From Alphaproteobacteria bacterium (GTDB lineage Bacteria > Pseudomonadota > Alphaproteobacteria > JAAEOK01): a DNA stretch of 64,000 nucleotides. The DNA lies in assembly GCA_024244705.1 (NCBI GenBank), contig JAAEOK010000001.1, positions 62,001-126,000 of the forward strand, given 5' to 3'. The notes below the pieces were generated by a model that ran no database searches, had not been told where the DNA came from, and worked only from the letters and a program-made list of their open reading frames with translations. Below are positions 1 through 9,670 of this stretch, one piece after another. A program made the translations under genes and the position numbers. How positions within the stretch are numbered: position 1 is the first letter of the stretch; every line of letters starts with the position of its first letter.

Positions 1-1272
1 CTTGACATGCTTGGCCACCGTGAAGGCGAACAGCATGTCGCGGATCTCGGCTTCGCTCGGCGCGCGCTTGGTCACCACCTTGAGGTTCTGGACGGTGGCC
101 GAAATGTGGTCGCGGCCTTGTGCCAGCCATCCGCCCGCGACGCTGCGCAGAGTCGTGCCGCCGGCGCCGGGGTCGGGCATGGCGCCGGTCAGCAGCAGCC
201 GCAGGTTGGCCTTGCCGGCAAGCACCGCGCGCGCCGCGTCGTCCGCATCGGGGGCGATCACCACCTCGGCGAACAACTTCGCGATCTCCGCCGCGACCGC
301 GCCGTCGAGAGAACGGTTGACGGCGATGATGCCGCCAAAAGCGCTCACCGCGTCGCACGTCAGCGCGCGGCGATAGGCATCGACCAGGGAATCGGCGACG
401 GCGACACCGCAAGGATTGGCATGTTTGATGATGGCGACGGCGGGCGCATCGAATTCCGCCACCAGCTCGAAGGCGGCGTCGGTATCGTTGATGTTGTTGT
501 AGCTCAGCTCTTTACCCTGCACCTGTTCCGCGGTCGCGACGCCCGGCCGGTAGCGGCCGTAGGCGTCCGGCGCGACGTAAAAGCCGGCGTCCTGGTGCGG
601 GTTTTCGCCATAGCGCAGGATCTGGCGGCGGCGGCCGGCCAGGACCAGGGTGGCGGGCAGAGCGTCGTCCTGTTCCGCCGCCAGCCAGGCGGCGATGGCG
701 GCGTCGTAGGCGGCGGTTCGGGCGAACGCGCGGACCGCCATGAGGCGGCGGAAGTCGGCGCCGACCTCGCCGCCCGTCGCCTCGAGTTCGGCGATCAAGG
801 CCGGGTAGTCGGCGGGATCGGTTACAACCGTGACGTCGTTGTGGTTCTTCGCCGCCGCGCGGATCATGGCCGGCCCGCCGATATCGATGTTCTCGACGCA
901 GGCGGCGAAGTTCGCGCCCGACGCGACCGTCGCCTCGAACGGGTAGAGGTTGATCGCGACGAGATCGATGCCGGCGATGCCGTGTTCGGCCATGATTGCG
1001 GCGTCTTCGTCGTTGCCGCGCCGCGCCAGGATGCCGCCATGAACCCGGGGATGGAGCGTCTTGACCCGGCCGTCCATGATCTCGGGAAAGCCGGTGATGT
1101 CCGACACGTCCAGAACCTCGAGGCCGGCCTGGCGCAGGGCCGCCGCCGAGCCGCCCGTCGATACCAGTTCGACACCCAGATCCGAGAGGCTCGCCGCCAG
1201 CTCGACCAAACCGGACTTGTCGGAAACGGAAATCAGCGCGCGGCGAATTGCACGGGCATCTGGGTCGCGCAT
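1..1272 (-). CDS. purH: Bifunctional AICAR formyltransferase/IMP cyclohydrolase, 3' end cut by window edge
   Basis: PurH catalyses the last two steps of IMP synthesis in the cytosol. The frame opens with ATG at 1272 and stays open to the left edge, giving 424 of the roughly 525 residues usual for the family; the C-terminal part lies outside the window. The N-terminal MGS-like cyclohydrolase domain shows SVSDKSGL near the start and [19 protein letters not shown] at about residues 58-77. The formyltransferase domain shows [11 protein letters not shown] near residue 280, which holds the catalytic Lys-His pair. The opposite-strand open frame over the same bases is a mirror of this gene. It lies 61 bases downstream of the polysaccharide operon on the same strand, with no terminator visible between them. 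Confidence 0.96.
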   Translation of the reverse strand, partial: MRDPDARAIRRALISVSDKSGLVELAASLSDLGVELVSTGGSAAALRQAGLEVLDVSDITGFPEIMDGRVKTLHPRVHGGILARRGNDEDAAIMAEHGIAGIDLVAINLYPFEATVASGANFAACVENIDIGGPAMIRAAAKNHNDVTVVTDPADYPALIAELEATGGEVGADFRRLMAVRAFARTAAYDAAIAAWLAAEQDDALPATLVLAGRRRQILRYGENPHQDAGFYVAPDAYGRYRPGVATAEQVQGKELSYNNINDTDAAFELVAEFDAPAVAIIKHANPCGVAVADSLVDAYRRALTCDAVSAFGGIIAVNRSLDGAVAAEIAKLFAEVVIAPDADDAARAVLAGKANLRLLLTGAMPDPGAGGTTLRSVAGGWLAQGRDHISATVQNLKVVTKRAPSEAEIRDMLFAFTVAKHVK

Positions 1273-1333
1273 GACCGGGCTCCCAAATAAAGTTTGGTCG
1301 GCGGAGTTCAGGACTCGGGTATCAATACCGGCC

Positions 1334-3256
1334 TCATGACCGCATGGCAACGACGACGCCCGGGTTCTCCTCCAACGGCTGATATTCAGGCACGAGGCGC
1401 CGCAGCAGCCGCAAGGTCTCGCTGCTATCGCCGGCATTGGCGGCCGCCGCCAGGGCTTCGAATCCGGGCCCGAAGGTGTCGAGTGCGGGAACCTTGGGCC
1501 GCGCGATCAACAGGCCCGGATACTCGGCCGGCCGCGCCCCTTCGTCGGGATGGAACAACTCTTCATGCAATTTTTCGCCAGGCCGGCAGCCGGTGTAGAC
1601 GATGTCGATGTCCTCTCCCGGGCGGAGGCCGGCCAGGCGCACCATCTGCCGCGCCAGCTCATCGATCGAAACCGGGTCGCCCATGTCGAGCACGAAGATA
1701 CCGGGATCGTGTTCCGATTCGGACGCGCCCAGGGCGGACGCCTCGAGAACGAGTTCGACCGCTTCGCGCGTGGTCATGAAGTAGCGGGTCATCTCGGGAT
1801 CGGTCACCGTTATCGGCCCGCCGTTTTCGAGCTGACGCCGAAACAGCGGAACCACCGATCCGGTCGAGCCGAGCACGTTACCGAACCTCACCGTGACGAA
1901 GCGGGTGTCGCCCGGACCCACGGCGCGGGCGAGGGCGAGGCAATAGAGCTCGGCCAGCCGCTTGGTGGCGCCCATGACGCTGGTCGGTTTCACCGCCTTG
2001 TCGGTGGAGATCAGCACCATTGCCTCGACCCCGCCACCGCGGCAGGCCTCGGCGACGTTGCGGGTGCCGATCACGTTGGTCAGCACACCCTCGCTGGGAT
2101 TGTTTTCGACCAGCGGCAGGTGCTTGAGCGCCGCCGCGTGGAAGACCAGATTGGGGCGCTCCTCGTCGATGACGCGGCGCAGGCTGGCGCTGTTCCGAAT
2201 ATCGCACAGCACGGCGCGGCGCGGCGGGGCCGTCGGCCGCTCGTCCAATTCGTGGGTGATCGAATACAGCGCGAACTCGGAATGGTCGACGAGTACGATC
2301 TGCGCCGGCCGGTAGTCGCAGATTTGTCGCACCAGCTCGCCGCCAATGGTCCCGCCGGCGCCGGTCACCAAGACCCGGCGATCGGCGACAAGCGCGCGCA
2401 TCGACTTGCGATCGAGCACCGTCTGAGGCCGCCCGAGAAGATCCTCGACGGCGAAGGTCTTGACGTCGATGCCGTCTTCGATGGCGCTCCGAAAGGCCGT
2501 CAGCCGCGGCAGGCGGCCGAGGGTCAACCCCAACGTTTCCGCTCGATCCAGCAGGTCGCGAGCGATTACCCCATCGATCCGTTCGCCGGTCAGGATCAGC
2601 CGTTGCGGGCGCTCGATGCCGCGCCCCGCCCGGTGCACGACCCGCTCCAGGTCGGACAGGCCGCCGAGCACGGGCACGCCCTGAATGCGTTGGCCGATAA
2701 AGGCGCTCCCTTCGTCAAGGATACCGACGACCCGGTAACCGGCGCCCGGGTTGCGCGTCATCGCACGGATAAACATGTCGGCGCTCGAGCCGGCGCCAAT
2801 CAGCAGCACGGGCACCGGGCGGCCGGGTTGGCCCCGCTCCTCGCGGTCGAAATGGCGGTCGTGCAACAGTCGATAAAAGATACGGCTCCCGGCGAGCAGT
2901 CCAACCAGGACGAACCAATTGATGACCAGGACCGATCGGGGCAGCGCCTCGAGGCGGGTGAGCAGGAACATCGATGGCAGGAAGACCAAAATGATCAACG
3001 TTGCCGCGCGCAGGATGTCAAAGAATTCGTTGAGCGAAATATAACGCCAGACATTGCGATAGAGACGCATGACCGCGAACACGGCGGCAGCGACCGCGGC
3101 GAAGACCGCGGTTCCGATCAAGAGGAATTCGGACGGCTGGTCGAAAACGGTGTCACCCAACCGCAGATAGGCGGAGATGACGAACGACAACGCCGCCATC
3201 ACCACGTCGTGGGTGATGATCAGTGCCGCCCGTGTCTTGCCCTCCAATTTCGGCAT
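1334..3256 (-). CDS. Membrane-anchored nucleotide-sugar 4,6-dehydratase, WbpM/PglF (CapD) type
   Basis: This 640-residue protein has the WbpM/PglF layout. About four membrane segments occupy the first ~140 residues, followed by a linker and then a Rossmann SDR domain. The nucleotide-binding motif [11 protein letters not shown] is near residue 300. The catalytic region [17 protein letters not shown] is near residue 425, with Met in place of the usual SDR Tyr, as in the inverting/retaining UDP-GlcNAc dehydratases of this group. Such enzymes make the 4-keto-6-deoxy precursor of QuiNAc, FucNAc or bacillosamine. ATG 3256 was chosen because the frame upstream only mirrors the preceding gene. It starts 44 bases after the WecA-like gene and ends 61 bases before purH, so it is the last polysaccharide gene of the operon. 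Confidence 0.9.
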   Translation of the reverse strand: MPKLEGKTRAALIITHDVVMAALSFVISAYLRLGDTVFDQPSEFLLIGTAVFAAVAAAVFAVMRLYRNVWRYISLNEFFDILRAATLIILVFLPSMFLLTRLEALPRSVLVINWFVLVGLLAGSRIFYRLLHDRHFDREERGQPGRPVPVLLIGAGSSADMFIRAMTRNPGAGYRVVGILDEGSAFIGQRIQGVPVLGGLSDLERVVHRAGRGIERPQRLILTGERIDGVIARDLLDRAETLGLTLGRLPRLTAFRSAIEDGIDVKTFAVEDLLGRPQTVLDRKSMRALVADRRVLVTGAGGTIGGELVRQICDYRPAQIVLVDHSEFALYSITHELDERPTAPPRRAVLCDIRNSASLRRVIDEERPNLVFHAAALKHLPLVENNPSEGVLTNVIGTRNVAEACRGGGVEAMVLISTDKAVKPTSVMGATKRLAELYCLALARAVGPGDTRFVTVRFGNVLGSTGSVVPLFRRQLENGGPITVTDPEMTRYFMTTREAVELVLEASALGASESEHDPGIFVLDMGDPVSIDELARQMVRLAGLRPGEDIDIVYTGCRPGEKLHEELFHPDEGARPAEYPGLLIARPKVPALDTFGPGFEALAAAANAGDSSETLRLLRRLVPEYQPLEENPGVVVAMRS

Positions 3257-3300
3257 CGTGACGGGAATATCCCACCGGCCCGCCGGCGAAACAACGCAAA

Positions 3301-4293
3301 TTAGGGCCGCGGCCGCATCCGGCTGAGGACGAAAAGCAGCATGGCGACGGTCGCTAACGCGGCGATCCCGGCCGGGATAGCGCCGCCGAGGACCGCCACG
3401 ACGGCGAGGACGATGAGGACCAGATTGGCCGCCATGACGGTGCGGACGACGGCGGCGTGGGTGATGCCGTTTTGAACCGCGCGTTGGTAATAATGCTCGC
3501 GATGGGGCTGCCAAACGCGCGCGCCCTGTTGCAGACGCTTGAGCAACGTAAGGCTGGAGTCGCACAGAAAGTAGAGCGGCAAGATCAACGCAGCGACCCA
3601 GTGGCCGTGCGCGGCCAACGTCAGCAAAAGCCAACCGACGACGAAGCCGAGCGGGATGCTGCCGACGTCGCCGAGAAAGATCCGCGCCGGCGCCGCGTTC
3701 CACCACCAGAAGCCGAGCGTCGTCGCAGCCAGCGTCGCGGCATAAAACATTTGATCCTGGGCGCCGCCGGTGACCACCGCCAGCGCGACCAATCCCAACG
3801 CGATCGCCACCGTTTCGCCGGCCGCCAGGCCATCGATGCCGTCCATGAAATTGAACAAATTGAGAAACCATACCCACAGCAGGACGGTGGCGATGCGATC
3901 CAGCCATAGGGGCAGAACACCCTGAAAGACCGGGCCGAGGTCGCCGATCGCGAACAGCCCGATGATGACGGCGGCGAAATGAACCGGCAGGCGAACAAGA
4001 ATGGAAAGATCATGGAGGTCGTCGATCCATGACACCGCGGCCAAGGCGATGGCCGCGACCAGGATCCAATAAACGTTACCGGTTCCGGCCGGTGCCAATA
4101 CGGTCCACAGAATGGCCACGGTGGCGATAATGGCGATGCCGCCGCCACGCGGTACCGGGACCGCGTGACTGCTTCGCTCATTGGGGTGGTCGAGTACCGC
4201 GCCGCGGCCGAGGGCGCGGATCAAGACCAGAGTGCCGGCCCAACTCGCGACGAACGCGCCGCCGCTGGCGACGAGAATCGACCATCCATCCAT
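3301..4293 (-). CDS. Undecaprenyl-phosphate glycosyl-1-phosphate transferase, WecA/WbpL (GT4/MraY) family
   Basis: This is a 330-residue polytopic membrane protein of the polyprenyl-phosphate HexNAc-1-P transferase family, which loads the first sugar of a glycan repeat onto undecaprenyl phosphate. Diagnostic pieces are DHPNERSSHAVPVPRGGG near residue 35, FNFMDGIDGLAAGE near residue 155 and FLGDVGSIPLGF near residue 208. A cytoplasmic loop with QPHREHYYQR stands in the place of the usual His-containing loop. The ATG overlaps the stop of the upstream SDR gene by one base (TGATG arrangement), which points to translational coupling. Pairing with the WbpM-type dehydratase resembles the wbpL-wbpM end of O-antigen loci. 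Confidence 0.9.
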   Translation of the reverse strand: MDGWSILVASGGAFVASWAGTLVLIRALGRGAVLDHPNERSSHAVPVPRGGGIAIIATVAILWTVLAPAGTGNVYWILVAAIALAAVSWIDDLHDLSILVRLPVHFAAVIIGLFAIGDLGPVFQGVLPLWLDRIATVLLWVWFLNLFNFMDGIDGLAAGETVAIALGLVALAVVTGGAQDQMFYAATLAATTLGFWWWNAAPARIFLGDVGSIPLGFVVGWLLLTLAAHGHWVAALILPLYFLCDSSLTLLKRLQQGARVWQPHREHYYQRAVQNGITHAAVVRTVMAANLVLIVLAVVAVLGGAIPAGIAALATVAMLLFVLSRMRPRP

Positions 4294-5201
4294 CACCCGC
4301 CATCGTGCCCGCTTGACCCATCCTCGGCAAGGGCCGACCGCCGCCGGGCCACGATGTCGCGCAGCGCGTCGGCGAAGGGTCGCGGCGTTACGCCGAGCCT
4401 GGTCTTCATCTCGGTGATATCGAAAACCTTGTCCTCGGTGGCGCGGCGAAGCTCCGCTTCCGACACCGGCAGCTTCCACCCGAGCGCTGTCGCGCCACGC
4501 ACGGCGGTGGTCGCGGCGATTCCCGGAATTGCTAAAATGCGTGCCTGGCGGCCGCAGGCGGCGGCACACGCTCGGACCATGTCGGCATAGGTCAACGGCT
4601 CCGGCCCGGCGAGGATGATGGGCTCGCCGGGGGCGTCGTCATTGATGACCGCGGCGACGAAGCCGGCGACCACGTCGTCGTAATAGACCGGCTGAACGAA
4701 ATGGCGGCCGCCGTCGGGAAGCGGCACGATCAAGGGGAACATTCGCGGCCAAGCCTCGAGGTGGGCGAGGATTCGGCCGACGTTGCGGTCCTCCGGTGCG
4801 CCGAAGATCATCGACGGGTGCAGAACGACGCCCGCCCGGCCCGACGCCTGGAATATGGCCACCGCGTCGCGGACCATTTCGGCCGCCGGATCGGGTAGTT
4901 TGGTGAAGGCGCGGACCGAGCCGGTCAAGACAACCCTGGCGCAGCTGTCCGGCAGCGCCGCGAGGATCGTTCCGGCGAAGCGGGCATGGGCCAGACTGAC
5001 GACGCGATCGACGCCGTCGAGCAAGGACGCGAGCGCGGCCGGCCGGTCGAGATCGATCGACGCCGTTTCGCATCGTTGGTCGAGGGCGGCCAGCTTGGTC
5101 CGGTCGCGGCCGAGGGCACGTACGCTCCAACCGGCATCGAGCAGGGCCGGCACGAGGTACTTGCCGGTCTTGCCGGTGGCGCCGAACAGGGCCGCGATCA
5201 T
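4293..5201 (-). CDS. NAD(P)-binding SDR/NmrA-type sugar epimerase or reductase
   Basis: This is a 302-residue extended/atypical SDR. The N-terminus MIAALFGATGKTGKYL carries the NAD(P) glycine motif, and the protein lacks a clear YxxxK pair. A segment FVQPVYYDDVVAGFVAA at about residue 165 resembles the substrate-side region of NAD-dependent epimerase and NmrA-like proteins. Its start overlaps the stop of the preceding glycosyltransferase (ATGA) and its stop overlaps the start of the WecA-like gene, so it is buried in a polysaccharide operon. A role in modifying a nucleotide sugar is inferred from context; the substrate cannot be read from the sequence. Confidence 0.75.
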   Translation of the reverse strand: MIAALFGATGKTGKYLVPALLDAGWSVRALGRDRTKLAALDQRCETASIDLDRPAALASLLDGVDRVVSLAHARFAGTILAALPDSCARVVLTGSVRAFTKLPDPAAEMVRDAVAIFQASGRAGVVLHPSMIFGAPEDRNVGRILAHLEAWPRMFPLIVPLPDGGRHFVQPVYYDDVVAGFVAAVINDDAPGEPIILAGPEPLTYADMVRACAAACGRQARILAIPGIAATTAVRGATALGWKLPVSEAELRRATEDKVFDITEMKTRLGVTPRPFADALRDIVARRRSALAEDGSSGHDGG

Positions 5202-6337
5202 GACGCTTTGGTCGCCGCCGCGAGACCGAGAATTTCGATCTGGCGGGCGATCACCTGCCGTTCATCGAACAATGCCACCGCGCGAGCCCGGCCGGCACGC
5301 CCCAAGCGTTGGCGCAGGCCGCCGTCGCCGATCAGCCGTATCAGCGCCGCCGCCAGCGCATCGGGGTCGGCGACCGGCACCAATATTCCGGTGTCGCCGT
5401 CGATGACCTCCTCCCGGGAGCCGCGGATGTCGGTGGCGATGACGGGCAAACCGCTCATCATCGCCTCGATAATCGAACGCGGCATGCCCTCGCGGTGCGA
5501 CGGCAGGGTGAAGATATCCGAGGCGGCGAGCAGGTCCGGAACATCGCCGCGGTAACCTAAGACATGAATGCGGCCGGCAAGGGCGGGATCGTCTTGCGCC
5601 TCGGCCAGTGCCGCGGCGACCGATCCGGCATGGTCGCTGGGCAGACGTTCGCCGATGATCCACAGATGAGCGTCGATGCCGCGCATCGCTTGCAGGAGGT
5701 CCAGATACCCCTTCTCGGCCACGAGCCGGCCGATGACCGCGACCACGACGGCGTCCGCCGGCGTATCCAATTCGGCTCGCAGCGGCCGCCGCCGCGTGTC
5801 GCCGTCCGAGGCAAAGCGCGCCGGGTCGACGCCATTGCCGATGGCCGCGATGACGCCGCGGCAGAGCCGCAATCGCCGCGCCGCATTGGCGTCCTCTTCG
5901 GCCTGGGTCATGAGAACGTCGGTCACCCGGCCGCCGACCCATTCCAGTGCGATGAACAGCGCGCGTCGTAGGGGCGCCATGTTGTCGTGGAAGTAGAAAC
6001 CGTGTGCCGTGTAGACGATTCGCGGCACCCCGGCCCGGCGCGCCGCCAGGCGACCGATCAGAGCGGCCACCGGCGTGTGGACGTGGACCACGTCGAAACG
6101 CTCGCGGCGAAACAGGTCGACCAGGCTCCGATAGGCGCGCCAATGCGCGACTAGGTCATAGCGCCGCTCGATGGCGACCGTTTCGACCCGGAACCCAGCC
6201 GATCGGACGTGGATCAGCAGCGGGCCCGGTGCGGCGACGCCGACCACCTCGTGTCCGGCATCGCGGAGGTCGGCCATCAGCGGCAGGAGAAAGTGGTACA
6301 TGGTGAAATCGACGGCGCAGAGTTGGCAGATCTTCAT
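5198..6337 (-). CDS. GT4-family glycosyltransferase
   Basis: This 379-residue protein has the GT-B fold. The N-terminal acceptor half contains FDVVHVHTPVAALIGRLAAR and VYTAHGFYFHD. The C-terminal half has GRLVAEKGYLDLLQA, followed by the donor-binding EGMPRSIIEAMMSGLPVIAT, the E-x7-E type motif of GT4 enzymes. It probably extends the lipid-linked oligosaccharide started by the WecA-like protein. The ATG overlaps the stop of the asnB-type gene by 4 bases and its own stop overlaps the next start. Longer versions of this frame start inside the neighbouring gene and were rejected because KICQLCAVDF is the typical beginning of the family. Confidence 0.88.
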   Translation of the reverse strand: MKICQLCAVDFTMYHFLLPLMADLRDAGHEVVGVAAPGPLLIHVRSAGFRVETVAIERRYDLVAHWRAYRSLVDLFRRERFDVVHVHTPVAALIGRLAARRAGVPRIVYTAHGFYFHDNMAPLRRALFIALEWVGGRVTDVLMTQAEEDANAARRLRLCRGVIAAIGNGVDPARFASDGDTRRRPLRAELDTPADAVVVAVIGRLVAEKGYLDLLQAMRGIDAHLWIIGERLPSDHAGSVAAALAEAQDDPALAGRIHVLGYRGDVPDLLAASDIFTLPSHREGMPRSIIEAMMSGLPVIATDIRGSREEVIDGDTGILVPVADPDALAAALIRLIGDGGLRQRLGRAGRARAVALFDERQVIARQIEILGLAAATKAS

Positions 6338-8229
6338 GACACGCCATCGCCAAACTGGCGTTCCCACCAAGCCTGAAACGCAATCACCGTCCACAATTGC
6401 CACGACGTGTCGCGGCGTCCGGCGGCGAGGTCGTCCAGCCATTGCGCCGGCATTTCGGGGCGCAACAATTCTTGCCTCGCCAAGCGGGTCGGATCGATCG
6501 CCCACCGGCACAAATCGGCCAGACCGCCGGTCAGCCACTCGGCGATCGGAATCTCGAATCCCTTCTTGGGGCGATCGAAAACCTCTTCCGGCAAGCGGTC
6601 GGCGAAGGCCTCGCGGAGAATTCGCTTGGTTCGTCCGGCGGACAGTTTGTAGTCGCCCGGCATCGCGGCGGCGCATTCGACCACGCGATGGTCGAGCAGT
6701 GGGCACCTGACTTCGAGGCTGTTCGCCATGCTGGCGCGGTCGACTTTGGTCAGCATGTCGGCCGGCAGGCCGAAGCCGATGTCGGCGCACAGCATCCGGT
6801 TGAGCGGATCGCCGCCGTCGCATCCGTCGCGGATTTCGGCGATCAGCGATTCCGGCGTCGGCCCGGCGGCCGTCGGGATGATCATCGCGTCGAGTTCGTC
6901 CTCCGACAGCGACCGCAGCCATCCGGCCTGACGCGCCGCGCCGTTCTTGCCGGCGTGGGACAGGAACCGGCGCACCTGTCGCGCCCGATCGCGCCAACCG
7001 TCGGATTTGGAATCGGGAAGCGCGGCGCCCAGCGGCTCGATCACATGGCGCCTCAACCAGTTCGGCAGGTGCTGGTAGCGGGCCGCCTGAACCTCGCCGA
7101 GATATTTGCGATAGCCGGCGAAGACTTCATCCCCGCCGTCCCCCGACAAGGCCACGGTCACATGGTGACGAGCCTCGCGGGCAACGACATAGGTGGGCAG
7201 CGCCGAGCTGTCGGCGAAGGGCTCGTCATAGGCGTTGAACACGGCTTCGCAAAGCTCGCGGGTCATCGCCGACGTCACCCCGATCTCGACATGCCGGGTC
7301 CCGAGATGGTCGGCGATGCGCCGCGCCGCGGGGCGCTCCTCGTAATAGGCGGGCGCATCTTCGAAGCCGATCGTGAAGGTGCGCACGTGCTCGTCTTGCC
7401 GCGCCATGCTGGCCACGACGATGGCGGAATCGATCCCGCCGGACAGGAAGGCGCCCAACGGCACGTCGGCAATCATGCGCTCGGCGACCGCGGTATCGAC
7501 CGCTTCGCACAGATCGGCCGCGGCGGCGCGACGGTCGCCATAGAGGGCCGATTGCCGCGTCAGCCGATACCAAGTGACCGTATCGGCGCCGGCCGCACCG
7601 AAACGCACCAATCCGCCGGGTGGCACCTTGACGACGTCGTTCAGGATCGATGTCGATTCGGGCACGAAACGGAGCGCGAAAAAAAGCCGCAGGGCGGCGA
7701 TATCGATGGTGCCATCGGTATCGTCGAGCCGCGACAGGGCGACGAGGTCCGAGGCAAAGCTGAGCCGGCGCGCGGCCGTCCTATAGTAGAGCGGTTTCTT
7801 GCCGAAGCGATCGCGGGCCAGGGTCAAGGTACTGGTCTCCGCGTTCCATACCGCGATCGCGAACATGCCGGCGAGCCGCGGCAGCACGTCCTCGCCCCAC
7901 TGCCGCCAGCCGGCCAGGAGAACCTCGGTATCCGAATTTCCGTTGAAGCTCCGGCCGAGGCCTTCGAGTTCGCTGCGCAGCGCGCGGAAGTTATAAATTT
8001 CGCCGTTGTAGACCAAGGTCAGCGGCCCGTCGGTCATCGGCTGGGCGCCGGCCTCCGACAGGTCGATGATTTTCAGGCGGGTATGGGCGAAGGCGCAGGT
8101 CTCGGTAAACCAAGTCGATTGGGCATCGGGCCCGCGCGGCCGCAGGCGATCGAGAACGCGCTTCAGGCGCGTCTCCAATCCCCCTCGATCGATGCCGTCG
8201 AAATCGGCAATCCCGGCGAGCCCGCACAT
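6334..8229 (-). CDS. asnB: Glutamine-dependent asparagine synthetase-type amidotransferase
   Basis: This is a 631-residue class II amidotransferase. The start is fixed by MCGLAGI, since Cys2 must be N-terminal to act as glutaminase nucleophile. The N-terminal half shows RLKIIDLS and LVYNGEIYNF, and the synthetase half has the PP-loop LSGGIDSA near residue 264. The family makes asparagine from aspartate. Homologues inside O-antigen and capsule loci are proposed to amidate uronic acids (WbpS-like). Its position as first gene of the polysaccharide operon, opposite a nucleotide-sugar dehydrogenase that would make a uronic acid, favours that second role, but this is inference. Confidence 0.88.
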   Translation of the reverse strand: MCGLAGIADFDGIDRGGLETRLKRVLDRLRPRGPDAQSTWFTETCAFAHTRLKIIDLSEAGAQPMTDGPLTLVYNGEIYNFRALRSELEGLGRSFNGNSDTEVLLAGWRQWGEDVLPRLAGMFAIAVWNAETSTLTLARDRFGKKPLYYRTAARRLSFASDLVALSRLDDTDGTIDIAALRLFFALRFVPESTSILNDVVKVPPGGLVRFGAAGADTVTWYRLTRQSALYGDRRAAAADLCEAVDTAVAERMIADVPLGAFLSGGIDSAIVVASMARQDEHVRTFTIGFEDAPAYYEERPAARRIADHLGTRHVEIGVTSAMTRELCEAVFNAYDEPFADSSALPTYVVAREARHHVTVALSGDGGDEVFAGYRKYLGEVQAARYQHLPNWLRRHVIEPLGAALPDSKSDGWRDRARQVRRFLSHAGKNGAARQAGWLRSLSEDELDAMIIPTAAGPTPESLIAEIRDGCDGGDPLNRMLCADIGFGLPADMLTKVDRASMANSLEVRCPLLDHRVVECAAAMPGDYKLSAGRTKRILREAFADRLPEEVFDRPKKGFEIPIAEWLTGGLADLCRWAIDPTRLARQELLRPEMPAQWLDDLAAGRRDTSWQLWTVIAFQAWWERQFGDGVS

Positions 8230-8381
8230 CCCTCTTACCTTTGCCGCGCGCCGGTTCGTCCGGCCGTCGCCCTGTCCGGCGTGCCGGCGAAAGGTAGCGG
8301 TTTTGCCGGCGACCGTACAGCGATGGCGTTGACAGCCCTCATGATCGCAGCCACAACTCGGAGCGCGCATGGAGGACGGCA
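8230..8381. promoter_or_regulatory. Divergent intergenic region with a candidate promoter for the dehydrogenase gene
   Basis: This 152-base gap separates the leftward asnB-type operon from the rightward nucleotide-sugar dehydrogenase, so promoters for both should lie here. On the plus strand a perfect TTGACA (8329-8334) is followed after 17 bases by CACAAC, a weak -10. A strong ribosome binding site GGAGG sits 6 bases before the ATG at 8382. No leftward promoter stands out. Confidence 0.4.
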
Positions 8382-9659
8382 ATGACAACGACGCCGAGAA
8401 TTTCGGTAATCGGATTGGGCTATGTGGGGTTGCCGTTGGCCATTGCGCTGGCCGCCCATTTCGAAGTTGTCGGCTACGATCGCGATGCCGACCGGCTCGC
8501 CGAGCTGGGCCGCGGTCGTGACGACACGCGCGAGGTCAATGGCGACATTCTGAAGCGGGCGCGGCTGACATTGACCGACGATGCGGCGGCGATGGTCGGT
8601 TCAGACCTTTTCATCCTCGCCGTGCCGACGCCGGTCGATGCGGCGAACAAGCCCGATCTGAGCATACTCCTGGACGCCTGCACGGCGGTCGGCGAGGTCA
8701 TGAAGACGGGCGCCGTCGTGGTGCTCGAGAGCACCGTCTATCCCGGCGTGACAGAGGACGTTTGCGGCCCGGCGCTGGCCGCCGCGTCGGGGCTGCGCGC
8801 CGGGATCGACTTTCACCTCGGCTATTCGCCGGAGCGGGTAAATCCCGGCGATCGCGCCCATGGCTTGTCATCTATAACCAAGATCATCGCGGCACAATCG
8901 CCGCAGGTGATCGCATTGCTCGAACGGATTTACGGCCCGATTACCGGCGGCAATCTATTCGTTGCCAAGGACATCCGCACCGCCGAAGCGGCGAAGGTCA
9001 TCGAGAACACCCAGCGCGACATCAACGTGGCATTCGTCAACGAGATCTCGATGATCTTCGACAAGATGGGGATTTCCACCGTCGACGTGCTGGCGGCGGC
9101 GCGGACGAAATGGAACTTCCTGGATTTTCGCCCCGGCTTGGTCGGCGGCCACTGCATCGGCGTCGACCCCTATTATTTGGCGCTCGCCGCCGACAACGTC
9201 GGGCATCGTTCGGATATCATCCTGTCGGGCCGGCGCATCAATGAAGAGATGGCCGACTATGTCGCCCGCCGCGTCATCGAGCAGCTCGACGCCGATGCGT
9301 CGCCGTGGCGGGTTCTGGTCCTTGGCTTGACCTTCAAGGAGAATGTGCCGGATCTGCGCAACACCAAGGTCGCGGACCTTGCCAAGGCGCTCACCGCGGC
9401 CGGCGCCGAGGTGGTCATTTGCGACCCGCTCGCGGACGCCGCCAAGGCGCGGCATTTGTTCGGCGTCGACATCGTCGCCTCGATCGCCGGCCTGGCCTCC
9501 TTCGACGCCGTCATCGGGGCCGTCGCCCACGATGAATTTCGGGATTTGTCCCGCGCCGATATCGTTCGACTGGTCAAGCCCGGCGGCCTGGTCGCGGAGG
9601 TCAAGGAAATCTGGCCGGCTTCGGTCATTCCGGACGAGCTGCGTCGCTGGACGTTGTGA
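8382..9659 (+). CDS. UDP-sugar 6-dehydrogenase (WbpO/TviB type)
   Basis: This 425-residue NAD-dependent dehydrogenase oxidises C6 of a UDP-hexose or UDP-HexNAc to the uronic acid. The NAD site GLGYVGLP is at residues 11-18, and TVYPGVTEDVC and GYSPERVNPGD follow. The catalytic Cys is in GGHCIGVDPYYL near residue 258. The C-terminal UDP-binding domain has LTFKENVPDLRNTK. The overall pattern fits the WbpO/TviB branch (UDP-GlcNAc or UDP-GalNAc dehydrogenase) better than Ugd. Together with the asnB-type amidotransferase it could supply an amidated HexNAcA. It ends 11 bases from the convergent heparinase-like gene with no clear terminator. Confidence 0.9.
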   Translation: MTTTPRISVIGLGYVGLPLAIALAAHFEVVGYDRDADRLAELGRGRDDTREVNGDILKRARLTLTDDAAAMVGSDLFILAVPTPVDAANKPDLSILLDACTAVGEVMKTGAVVVLESTVYPGVTEDVCGPALAAASGLRAGIDFHLGYSPERVNPGDRAHGLSSITKIIAAQSPQVIALLERIYGPITGGNLFVAKDIRTAEAAKVIENTQRDINVAFVNEISMIFDKMGISTVDVLAAARTKWNFLDFRPGLVGGHCIGVDPYYLALAADNVGHRSDIILSGRRINEEMADYVARRVIEQLDADASPWRVLVLGLTFKENVPDLRNTKVADLAKALTAAGAEVVICDPLADAAKARHLFGVDIVASIAGLASFDAVIGAVAHDEFRDLSRADIVRLVKPGGLVAEVKEIWPASVIPDELRRWTL

Positions 9660-9670
9660 GCGATAAGGCT

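Noticed and set aside
7-1290. Long rightward open frame of 427 codons at the left edge
   Set aside because: It is the mirror of purH; its Arg/Gly/Asp-rich translation has no motifs, while the minus strand gives clear PurH.
3257-3907. N-terminal extension of the WbpM-like frame
   Set aside because: The extra residues only mirror the WecA-like gene in another frame and lack the hydrophobic start of the family.
6397-8385. Rightward 662-codon open frame
   Set aside because: It is antisense to the asnB-type gene, with repetitive high-GC translation and no family signal.
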